The notes beneath the pieces were generated by a model. The model saw only the letters and a program-made list of their open reading frames with translations, made no database searches and was not told where the DNA came from. Positions 7,986-14,917 of a stretch of 16,342 bases of DNA are shown here, piece by piece; position 1 is the stretch's first letter; each line of letters opens with the position of its first letter. Origin of the DNA: Bacillota bacterium. GTDB lineage: Bacteria; Bacillota; Clostridia; Peptostreptococcales; Anaerovoracaceae. The stretch lies in contig JAFZRK010000164.1 in NCBI GenBank assembly GCA_017619905.1, forward strand, positions 1-16,342. The letters run 5' to 3'. A program made the translations under genes and the position numbers.

Positions 7986-9095
7986 ATGAAGAAAGTTATT
8001 GCTTTATTACTGGCGCTGTTAATGGTCTTCGGCCTTGCCGCCTGCGGCACACCGTCCAATAACTCCAGTAATGCCAACACTGAACCGGAAACTCCGAAGT
8101 GGCCGGCAGATGCCGTAACTCTGTACTTCCCGTACAACGAGAGTTCCGCTACTGCTCAGAACGCCAATGTTCTTGCTGACTGGATCCGTGAACAGACCGG
8201 CGCAAAGGTCGAGGTCGAGTTCAACGCTACCGGTAACGGCGAAGCACTTGCTCAGAAGCTTCTTAAGGAAGACGCTGACGGACTTCAGATCATGGCTATC
8301 GGTCTTGACGCTCTGACCGCTTTCCATGAAGGCGTATGGTCCAACGATCCTACCGACACCAGCAAGTTCACCATCGTGACCGGCATGATTCAGCCCTATC
8401 CGTATTCCGGATGCATGCTGATCACACAGAAAGACAGTCCTTTCGATGACTGGGAATCCCTTGTTAAGCAGATAGAGGCATATCCGTATCCTACTTATTC
8501 CGCAGCAAAGGACGGTCACGTAACTGTTGCCAACAGGACCGGATCCATCATGACTACCAAGATCAAGGCCCTCTTCATTCAGGCCGGTCTCTACGACAAG
8601 GTAGAATGGGTCACCTGCAACAGGGATGAGCTTTCCGTAGGTATCGAGAACGGAGCTATCCAGGTCTCCATCCACGATGAGACCAACGCTGCCAAGTCTT
8701 ATCTGTCTCAGCCGGATAAGTACAAGGGCATCATCAACTGCAGAGCGGACAATGAATTCGGCTATTATCCCGCTGACACCGCTAATCTTGACCTGATCAA
8801 GGCAGTTCCGACTCTCCTCGACGTATTCGGCAAGGATAAGGCCGAATCCTACAACGTGCCTAACACCACCGCTCTTATCGTCAAGGCCGGCACCGATCCC
8901 GCTATCGTTGCTCAGATCAAGGAGTGCATTGACGGTCTGGAGAACGTTCCGCAGTCCACTGACGAGAAGTCCTTCTACGTAAGACAGCGCAACCAGGGCG
9001 GTACTTCGAAGTATTACACCTGGCCGGCTGCTGACATTCTCACTGAGTGGCAGCGTCTTTCCGCTATAATCAAGGACATTGTAAAGGGTAAGTAA
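7986..9095 (+). CDS. tctC: TTT-family solute-binding lipoprotein (TctC/Bug-like)
   Basis: The 369-residue protein is an extracytoplasmic substrate receptor. It starts with a lipoprotein signal: two lysines, a hydrophobic stretch and the lipobox LAAC ending at C20, then a Ser/Asn/Thr-rich tether. The mature part follows the Bug fold pattern of alternating beta and alpha segments: AVTLYFPYN in place of the first ligand loop, VEVEFNATGNGEALAQ, and the region from about 180 containing GHVTVANRTGSIM. The glycine-rich GGxxD loop that normally contacts the ligand carboxylate reads NESSATAQN, so ligand recognition may differ. AGGAGGA at 7973-7979 is a very strong ribosome site before ATG 7986, suited to making more receptor than permease. 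The operon ends at the terminator 9118-9147. Confidence 0.85.
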   Translation: MKKVIALLLALLMVFGLAACGTPSNNSSNANTEPETPKWPADAVTLYFPYNESSATAQNANVLADWIREQTGAKVEVEFNATGNGEALAQKLLKEDADGLQIMAIGLDALTAFHEGVWSNDPTDTSKFTIVTGMIQPYPYSGCMLITQKDSPFDDWESLVKQIEAYPYPTYSAAKDGHVTVANRTGSIMTTKIKALFIQAGLYDKVEWVTCNRDELSVGIENGAIQVSIHDETNAAKSYLSQPDKYKGIINCRADNEFGYYPADTANLDLIKAVPTLLDVFGKDKAESYNVPNTTALIVKAGTDPAIVAQIKECIDGLENVPQSTDEKSFYVRQRNQGGTSKYYTWPAADILTEWQRLSAIIKDIVKGK

Positions 9096-9117
9096 TCTGT
9101 AACTTTTCCTTGAACCA

Positions 9118-9147
9118 AAAACCCACCGGACCATCCGGTGGGTTTTG
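9118..9147. terminator. Bidirectional terminator after tctC
   Basis: AAAACCCACCGG at 9118-9129 and CCGGTGGGTTTT at 9135-9146 form a perfect 12-base-pair stem with the loop ACCAT. The T-run on the plus strand and the A-run on the left side let it work in both directions between the converging genes. Confidence 0.9.
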
Positions 9148-9158
9148 TTATTTAATGA

Positions 9159-9181
9159 AACCCCGCGTTTACCGCGGGGTT
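9159..9181 (-). terminator. Terminator hairpin of the MmgE/PrpD-family gene
   Basis: AACCCCGCG at 9159-9167 pairs with CGCGGGGTT at 9173-9181 around TTTAC. It is 24 bases past the stop codon of the minus-strand gene and is followed on that strand by a short, interrupted T-rich stretch. The hairpin at 9118-9147 provides a second stop. Confidence 0.75.
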
Positions 9182-9205
9182 AGTAATTTAAGATGAATCG
9201 TCTAT

Positions 9206-10594
9206 TTACAGCATCGCTGCTATATCCCTCATATCGTTGATGGTTTCCAGCGACTTTACATGCTCCATTATCTGGTCCTGTTCGTCTCTGGTCCTGGGCG
9301 CATCAGCAAGATCCATGCAGGAGTGGAACTTGGCGGCAAACGCGTCGTCTGTCATTGGATTGAGCGGATTTCCGAGAGTCTTTACTACAAGTTCCGTAAA
9401 GCTTCTTCCGTCCTTAGTCTCTATGGTAAGGCGGCCTGCGGTCTTCATCTCCGGGTCTTTGTCCCAGTCGTCGTTGAGCTTGTGGCTGAACTTGTCAGCA
9501 AGGGCAAGGATCTCCGGCCTTGAAAGCTTATCCTGCTCAAAGCTGGACAGCGTCACCTGTCCGTCGATGATAGACGTGGAGACGGTGTAGGGCATGCTGT
9601 ACTTCGCGTTTATGGCGTTCTTCGGTCTCTTCTTATCTTCCGTTGGCTCCAGTACGACTCTTGCCGTGGACGGAGCTTCGGCTTTCAGCGCGGTGATGTC
9701 TTCCGGCTTTATGTCGTGGGCCTTCATTATGTTCATGGCAGCGTTTATGCAACCGTGGTTTCCCATGCAGCAGGGCCATGGCTTGAATACGAGGTTCTGG
9801 GCCTCCCAGAGCTTTCCGAGGTCCTTGAGCACCGGCTCCGGATCGTAATCGTTCTGGAAGTAAGCTTTGTAGAATCCCTGTTCGCCTTCGAACGGATCCT
9901 TAAATCCCTTGATTCCCTTTGCCGCAAGAAGGGCGGAGGACATGGCCGCCTTGGCACCGAATGCCTCTCTCACCGAACGGATAGGGGTCTCTTTGTTCTT
10001 TGTAAGCTCCGAACTGCAGATGTACTGGGACAGATTTAAGCTCCATGCGTCTATTATCTGATCTGCGTTGAGGCCGAGCAGCTTGCATGCAGCCGCAGTT
10101 GCGCCGAAGGACGTGAATACCGGCGGCATGTAGTAGCCGTACATGGCGAACCTGGACGCCTGAGTGGCTCTTGCAAGTCTGCAGGCGACTTCAGAGCCGC
10201 ATACCATGGCGGTCAGGAAGTCCTTGCCGGAAACTCCGCCGAGCTTTTCCGCAAGAGCAAGGCAGACTGTGAACGTGGAAGTGTTCGGATGTATCGTAGC
10301 TGTCTGCGACGTATCCGAGAAATCCAGCGCCATTACCATTGACGCGTTTGCGAAAGCAGCCCAGATGGCGGGCAGCTTTTTGCCGTAGCCGAGCAGGGTT
10401 GCTTCGCCTTTGCCGCCCGCGGACATCTCTTCCGCGAACTCCACGAACTGGCGGCATCCGTCACCGTCGACTCCGCCGCTTATGATCGCGATGTTGTCCA
10501 GAATGGAGCGTTTTTCAACTTCGATCACTTCTGCGGGAATGTCTTCGAAACGGGTATTTGCTGTGAATTCAGCTAGTTTTCTTGTGATATCCAT
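9206..10594 (-). CDS. MmgE/PrpD family protein (2-methylcitrate dehydratase-like)
   Basis: The 462-residue protein matches the usual family length. Members include 2-methylcitrate dehydratase, cis-aconitate decarboxylase and iminodisuccinate epimerase, all acting on small polycarboxylates. Landmarks are RSILDNIAII (29-38), the ALDFSDTSQTATIHPNTSTF segment (89-108) with the conserved D and HP, the helical ATAAACKLLGLNADQIIDAW region (165-184), FKPWPCCMGNHGCINAA (270-286, the KPYPCC-type site), and YSMPYTVS (332-339). The start is ATG at 10594, with AAGGAG (10601-10606 on this strand) six bases before it; a longer frame back to 10750 runs through the promoter and is rejected. It converges on the tricarboxylate transporter operon, which hints at a shared substrate. 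The exact reaction is unknown. Confidence 0.9.
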   Translation of the reverse strand: MDITRKLAEFTANTRFEDIPAEVIEVEKRSILDNIAIISGGVDGDGCRQFVEFAEEMSAGGKGEATLLGYGKKLPAIWAAFANASMVMALDFSDTSQTATIHPNTSTFTVCLALAEKLGGVSGKDFLTAMVCGSEVACRLARATQASRFAMYGYYMPPVFTSFGATAAACKLLGLNADQIIDAWSLNLSQYICSSELTKNKETPIRSVREAFGAKAAMSSALLAAKGIKGFKDPFEGEQGFYKAYFQNDYDPEPVLKDLGKLWEAQNLVFKPWPCCMGNHGCINAAMNIMKAHDIKPEDITALKAEAPSTARVVLEPTEDKKRPKNAINAKYSMPYTVSTSIIDGQVTLSSFEQDKLSRPEILALADKFSHKLNDDWDKDPEMKTAGRLTIETKDGRSFTELVVKTLGNPLNPMTDDAFAAKFHSCMDLADAPRTRDEQDQIMEHVKSLETINDMRDIAAML

Positions 10595-10631
10595 AAAGAT
10601 CTCCTTGATATTGACTGTTCCTTTCCATTCA

Positions 10632-10659
10632 ATTATACCAAAAACTCGTCGGCGTTCAA
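10632..10659 (-). promoter_or_regulatory. Promoter of the MmgE/PrpD-family gene
   Basis: On the minus strand, TTGAAC (10659-10654) is separated by 16 bases from TATAAT (10637-10632). TG one base before the -10 element (TGGTATAAT) makes it an extended -10. The transcript would begin near 10625 and carry a short leader of about 30 bases. Confidence 0.75.
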
Positions 10660-10665
10660 TCACGG

Positions 10666-10718
10666 ATGCAAAGGATCGTGTCGTAACTTCGGACGGAGAT
10701 TTTGCATATTTCTGCATA
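10666..10718. repeat. TGCAT-type repeats in the divergent PrpD-tgt control region
   Basis: ATGCAAA at 10666-10672 is inverted as TTTGCAT at 10701-10707, and TGCATA recurs as a direct repeat at 10703-10708 and 10713-10718, exactly ten bases apart (one helical turn). They lie between the minus-strand promoter and tgt. A regulator site is possible, but the motif is short and AT-rich, so chance is not excluded. Confidence 0.3.
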
Positions 10719-10754
10719 ATTTGATAAACTGTGTTCGTAAAAGAGGACATCAGA

Positions 10755-11888
10755 ATGAAAAAAGCAGTAACTTACGATCTTATAAATAAGGACGCGAATA
10801 CCGGAGCGCGCAGGGGAGTGATGCATACTCCGCACGGAGACGTGCAGACCCCTGTGTTCATGCCGGTCGGAACGCAGGCGACGGTCAAGGCAATGAAGCC
10901 GGAGGACGTCGCCGCGCTCGGGCACGAAGGCGCTCAGATAATACTTGCAAATACCTATCACCTGTACCTGAGGCCCGGTCACGAGCTGGTGCGGAGGGCG
11001 GGCGGTCTTCATAAGTTCATGAACTGGGACCGCGCTATCCTTACGGATTCCGGCGGTTTTCAGGTGTTCTCTCTGGGCGATCTGCGCAAGATAACTGAAG
11101 AGGGCGTCTCTTTCCGTTCGTACATAGACGGCTCCAAGCACATGTTCACGCCGGAGAGCAGCATGGAAGTGCAGAACGCTCTTGGTGCGGACATCATAAT
11201 GGCTTTCGACGAATGCGCTCCTCCGGATGCGGACTACGATTACATCGCAAAGTCTCAGGCAAGGACCAGCCGCTGGCTCAGGCGCTGCGCGGACGCTCAT
11301 AAGCGTCCTGAAGACCAGGCGCTTTTCGGCATAATGCAGGGTGGTTTCTTTAAGGATCTGAGGCAGCAGAGCGCTGACACTATCGTTGATCTGGACCTGC
11401 CCGGCTACGCCATAGGAGGCATTTCGGTCGGTGAGCCAAAGGAAAAGTACGTGGGCGTTCTGGACTATGCCGTTGACATGCTTCCAGCGGACAGACCACG
11501 CTACGTTATGGGCATCGGTACTCCTGATTACATTCTTGAGGCCGTGGAACGCGGCGTGGACATGTTCGACTGCGTTGAGCCAACGCGCCTAGCGAGGCAC
11601 GGGATGGCAATGACCAGTCACGGGCGCCTGAACATCGACAACGCCAAATACTTTGACGACTTTACACCTATAGATCCCGAATGCGACTGCTACTGCTGCC
11701 GCAATTACAGCAGAGCTTACGCAAGGCATCTGTTCCACCAGAAGAACCCGGAGATACTGGGGTCCATGCTTCTGGCCGAACATAATCTATACTTCCTTGT
11801 CCGTCTTGCAGAGAACATACGCAAGGCAATAGAGGAAGACCGGTTCGCGGAATTCAAGAAGGAGTTTCTGGACAAGTATGGCTGCTGA
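10755..11888 (+). CDS. tgt: tRNA-guanine transglycosylase (queuine tRNA-ribosyltransferase)
   Basis: The 377-residue enzyme exchanges guanine 34 of GUN-anticodon tRNAs for a queuosine precursor. D98 in LTDSGGFQVFSLG is the expected first active-site aspartate and D272 in MFDCVEPTR the nucleophile. The zinc site reads CDCYCC with C310, C312 and C315, and H343 in AEHNLYF as the likely fourth ligand. Two details are unusual: E275 in CVEPTR, where bacterial enzymes I know have leucine or methionine, and about two extra residues between the last zinc cysteine and the histidine. AAGAGGA at 10741-10747 supports ATG 10755 over the in-frame GTG at 10731. A promoter is not clear; TTGCAT (10702-10707) and TAAACT (10725-10730) are a weak pair. 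queA and yajC, frequent neighbours, are absent. Confidence 0.95.
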   Translation: MKKAVTYDLINKDANTGARRGVMHTPHGDVQTPVFMPVGTQATVKAMKPEDVAALGHEGAQIILANTYHLYLRPGHELVRRAGGLHKFMNWDRAILTDSGGFQVFSLGDLRKITEEGVSFRSYIDGSKHMFTPESSMEVQNALGADIIMAFDECAPPDADYDYIAKSQARTSRWLRRCADAHKRPEDQALFGIMQGGFFKDLRQQSADTIVDLDLPGYAIGGISVGEPKEKYVGVLDYAVDMLPADRPRYVMGIGTPDYILEAVERGVDMFDCVEPTRLARHGMAMTSHGRLNIDNAKYFDDFTPIDPECDCYCCRNYSRAYARHLFHQKNPEILGSMLLAEHNLYFLVRLAENIRKAIEEDRFAEFKKEFLDKYGC

Positions 11889-13077
11889 AAAGCAAATGGA
11901 TCCGCAGATACTGAAAAAGGGGAGAGCACTCTGCCCGTCCTTCGGACGATGCGGCGGATGCTCCTATCTTGGCATGTCCGACGAAGAGCAGCTGGCAGTC
12001 AAAGAGAGAGAAGTCCTTAAGTGCCTTTCGGCTTCCGGCATAGATACTTCTGTATACAAAGGGATCGTTAAGGCGCCTTCGAGTTTTGCTTACAGAAACA
12101 AGATGGAGTTCACCTTCGGCAACGAAGTGAAAGACGGACCGACCATACTGGGGCTCCATGCTAAAAAGAGTTTCATATCCATAGTTCCTGCTGACTGCTG
12201 CGTGCTTGTTCCCGAAGATTTCCGAAAGCTTCTGCGAGCCACGCAGGAGTTCTGCCTTTCCAGGGCTTATACGCATTACAACAAAAAGTCTCATGCCGGT
12301 CTGCTTCGCGGGCTTGTCTTGCGCCGCGGCGTACGCACCAACGAACTTCTTGTCAATATAGTTACAAGTTCTCAGGGCGACTTTGACGAGAACGGCTATC
12401 TGGAAATGATCCGTTCGATGGATACTGAGTCCGCCATCGTCGGAGTGCTCCATACGGTAAACGACAATCGCTCGGACGCGGTCGTGGCGGAGGACGTAAG
12501 AGTCCTTTACGGCAGGCAGTACTACAACGAACAGATACTCGGTCTCAACTTCAAAGTGGGCGCTTTTTCGTTCTTCCAGACCAATGTGGAAGCTGCCGAG
12601 CGCCTCTACAGGGACGCTGTTGGACTTATACCGTCTCTGGAGAATAAGACCGTGTTCGATTTATATTGCGGAACCGGGACCATGACTCAGGCGATGGCTC
12701 TGAAGGCCTCTCGCGCTATAGGCGTCGAGATAGTCGAAGAAGCCGTAGAGACAGCCCGTGAGGCCGCAAAGATCAACGGCCTTGACAACTGCGAATTCAT
12801 TGCAGGCGACGTCGGTAAAGTGCTTGCAGAACTTAGCGCTGTACCGGACGTTATAATGGTCGATCCGCCTCGTCCCGGAATTGCGCCGAAAGCACTTCAA
12901 CAGATACTTAGTTACGGTGTCGAGAATATCATATACGTATCCTGCAATCCTAAAACGCTGGCCGAGAACCTCCGCTCCGCTGCGCTGCTGTGTTACAAGC
13001 CGATCTCGATCACTGCGTACGACAACTTCAGTTATACTAAACACATCGAATCCATCGCGCATCTTGTCAAGGTCTGA
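11878..13077 (+). CDS. rlmD: RlmD/RlmCD-like 23S rRNA (uracil-5)-methyltransferase, without TRAM domain
   Basis: The 399-residue TrmA/RumA-family enzyme would methylate uracil C5 in RNA with S-adenosylmethionine. Four cysteines for an iron-sulfur cluster are visible: C19, C25 and C28 (CPSFGRCGGCSY) and C107 or C108. Catalytic-domain marks are AYRNKMEF (71-78), FFQTN (232-236), the SAM loop DLYCGTGTM (261-269), DPPRPG (329-334), the catalytic C356 in YVSCNP and E391 in HIESIAHL. The N-terminal TRAM domain found in RumA/RlmD is missing; the cluster motif begins after only 18 residues. ATG 11878 overlaps tgt by 11 bases, and GGAG at 11861-11864 is rather far, so coupled translation is likely. 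The exact target uridine cannot be read from the sequence. Confidence 0.85.
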   Translation: MAAEKQMDPQILKKGRALCPSFGRCGGCSYLGMSDEEQLAVKEREVLKCLSASGIDTSVYKGIVKAPSSFAYRNKMEFTFGNEVKDGPTILGLHAKKSFISIVPADCCVLVPEDFRKLLRATQEFCLSRAYTHYNKKSHAGLLRGLVLRRGVRTNELLVNIVTSSQGDFDENGYLEMIRSMDTESAIVGVLHTVNDNRSDAVVAEDVRVLYGRQYYNEQILGLNFKVGAFSFFQTNVEAAERLYRDAVGLIPSLENKTVFDLYCGTGTMTQAMALKASRAIGVEIVEEAVETAREAAKINGLDNCEFIAGDVGKVLAELSAVPDVIMVDPPRPGIAPKALQQILSYGVENIIYVSCNPKTLAENLRSAALLCYKPISITAYDNFSYTKHIESIAHLVKV

Positions 13078-13095
13078 CAGTATGGACTAATCGTT

Positions 13096-13854
13096 ATGAT
13101 GCATAAATACTTTGAGATAAACGAGCGCGGAAACAACATACGCTGCAAGCTCTATTACAAAGATAAAGGGGCTCCCGAAAAGGCGATCATATTCTGCACG
13201 GGCTTTGCAGGTCATAAGGACAACGCTGCCGCTGAGAAGTTCGCGGAAAAAGTGCTGTCAAAGTATAAGAATATCGTAATAATAGTTTTCGACTGGCCCG
13301 CGCACGGAGACGACGTCAAAAAGAAACTGACTCTGGGCGACTGCGATACATATCTGCAGCTTGTGATCGAGCATGTTAAGAATGAAATCGGTGCAAAGCA
13401 GCTCTACGCCTACGCCAGCAGTTTTGGCGCTTATCTTGTCCTTAAATACTTGCACGAGCACGGAGATCCGTTCGTAAAGACCGCTCTGCGCTGCCCCGCG
13501 GTCAGCATGTACGATATCCTTACCGGCAGGATAATGAAAAATGACGAATACGACCGCATCCTTAAAGGAAAGGACGTCCTTGTCGGCTTCGACCGGAAAG
13601 TCGTCGTCACTGCAGCTCTTCTTGATGATCTTAAGCAAAACGATGTCCGCGAATGGGACTATATGGACTATGCGGACAACATGCTGATCATCCACGGCAC
13701 TGCGGACGAAGTGGTGCCGTACAGCCACAGCCGGGAGTTTGCGGAGAACAACGTCATTGAGTTCATTAGCGTAGAAGGAGCTGACCACCGGTTCCAGAAC
13801 CCGCAGCACATGAGTTTGGCCACCAAGTATGTAATGGAGTTTTTCGAGTTATAG
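13096..13854 (+). CDS. Alpha/beta hydrolase
   Basis: The 252-residue protein has the alpha/beta-hydrolase fold: an oxyanion-type loop FCTGFAGHKD (33-42), strand IVIIVFDWPAHGDD (60-73), a nucleophile elbow with S109 in YASSFGAY (106-113), D204 in IIHGTADEVVP and H231 in EGADHRF. The triad is complete, but the elbow begins with alanine where the usual GxSxG motif has glycine. The short form with TGFAGHKD is reminiscent of feruloyl-esterase-like or acyl-hydrolase members; the substrate is unknown. No signal peptide is seen, so it acts in the cytoplasm. Starts at 13096 or 13099 are possible, and neither has a good ribosome site, so translation may depend on rlmD, which ends 18 bases upstream. Confidence 0.85.
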   Translation: MMHKYFEINERGNNIRCKLYYKDKGAPEKAIIFCTGFAGHKDNAAAEKFAEKVLSKYKNIVIIVFDWPAHGDDVKKKLTLGDCDTYLQLVIEHVKNEIGAKQLYAYASSFGAYLVLKYLHEHGDPFVKTALRCPAVSMYDILTGRIMKNDEYDRILKGKDVLVGFDRKVVVTAALLDDLKQNDVREWDYMDYADNMLIIHGTADEVVPYSHSREFAENNVIEFISVEGADHRFQNPQHMSLATKYVMEFFEL

Positions 13855-13910
13855 AAGCTGACCACTGAGTGAGTAGGATAGGGAACGCTAAGCTTCCCGA
13901 GAGGCCCGTC

Positions 13911-14903
13911 ATGAAAAGAATACTGCAAAAACTGCTTATCGGACTTATTACGCTCATTATTGTCGTTGTACTTTATGTTTTCGTCTCGCCGCTGCTTATC
14001 CGCCATTCGTACACCAAGGTGGAGAACTCCGCTAAATGGATGGCGAGGGCAGGGGACGACATGCTGATCAGCGAGCTTTATATCCCCGGGACCCACGACA
14101 GCGGATCCGATTACGCGGATCTTGCGTACTTTTCCAAATGCCAGTCCTCGGGCATAAAGGCGCAGCTCGAAGAAGGATACAGATATCTCGACGTTCGTCT
14201 GGAGATCGAAGAGACCAAGACCGGCAGCCGCCTTATCTTCTGTCACGGTTTCTGCAAGTGCAGGAGGGGGCCGTGGCCCTGGTCGCCGGTCCTTGAACTT
14301 GAAGACGTTCTTCGGGAATGCTACGCGTTCCTGGATGACAACCCCACAGAGACCATAGTGTTTGCCGTTAAAATGGAACAGGGCAGCGATACCGAAGCTT
14401 TCCAGAAGCTCCTTCACGAGTATATAAACAAGGACCCGGACCGCTGGTACCTGAGCGACACCATTCCACGTATGGCCGAATGCCGCGGACGGCTTGTTCT
14501 TTTCCGCCGCTACGAGGATGTCTGCAATTACGGCAGTAAGTCCGGAATACAGCTTTTCTGGGCCGATCAGGGCGGCAAGGAAGATACTTCTCTGAACGCT
14601 GTTCTGGAGCAGCAGGACAAGTACAAGCTCATTGTCCAGGACAGGTATAAATATAACGCATCCGACAAGTGGAAAGCGTTCCTCGCAGGACTTGACTATT
14701 CCGCCATGATCGACGCGGATCTTCGTATCAGCTTCCTCAGCACCAACGGCACTCCTAAGTTCGGGCATCCGTATTCGTACGCCAAGGTGCTTAACAAGAA
14801 CTTCCTGCTGAACGACTTTTCTAAACTTGTTCCGACATGGATGATACTTGATTTTTCGAACGCAGTCATGGCGGAGAAGGTCTACGATCTCAATTTCAGG
14901 TGA
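13911..14903 (+). CDS. Membrane-anchored PI-PLC X-domain (phosphatidylinositol-specific phospholipase C-like) protein
   Basis: The 330-residue protein starts with a basic N-terminus and one transmembrane helix (about residues 5-26), so the rest is likely outside the cell. The domain shows the PI-PLC X signature: ELYIPGTHDSGSDYADLAYF with the first catalytic H62, GYRYLDVRLEIE with D94 and R96, and FCHGF with the second catalytic H112. H62 to H112 is 50 residues, the same spacing as H32 to H82 in Bacillus cereus PI-PLC. The arginine fits the calcium-independent bacterial type. Later come the ELEDVLRECYAFLDDNPTET segment and LFWADQGG. GAGAGG at 13899-13904 lies six bases before ATG 13911; a GTG at 13869 is less likely. 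The true substrate, whether phosphatidylinositol, a glycosylphosphoinositol or another phosphodiester, is unknown. Confidence 0.82.
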   Translation: MKRILQKLLIGLITLIIVVVLYVFVSPLLIRHSYTKVENSAKWMARAGDDMLISELYIPGTHDSGSDYADLAYFSKCQSSGIKAQLEEGYRYLDVRLEIEETKTGSRLIFCHGFCKCRRGPWPWSPVLELEDVLRECYAFLDDNPTETIVFAVKMEQGSDTEAFQKLLHEYINKDPDRWYLSDTIPRMAECRGRLVLFRRYEDVCNYGSKSGIQLFWADQGGKEDTSLNAVLEQQDKYKLIVQDRYKYNASDKWKAFLAGLDYSAMIDADLRISFLSTNGTPKFGHPYSYAKVLNKNFLLNDFSKLVPTWMILDFSNAVMAEKVYDLNFR

Positions 14904-14917
14904 GCGCGGATAACACA

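Noticed and set aside
8019..9134. A 371-residue open frame antisense to tctC
   Set aside because: It is the mirror of a well-supported lipoprotein gene, begins inside the tctC terminator region and has no recognisable domain.
10595..10750. N-terminal extension of the MmgE/PrpD protein by 52 residues
   Set aside because: The stretch runs through a strong promoter and ribosome site; the internal ATG at 10594 gives the normal family length.
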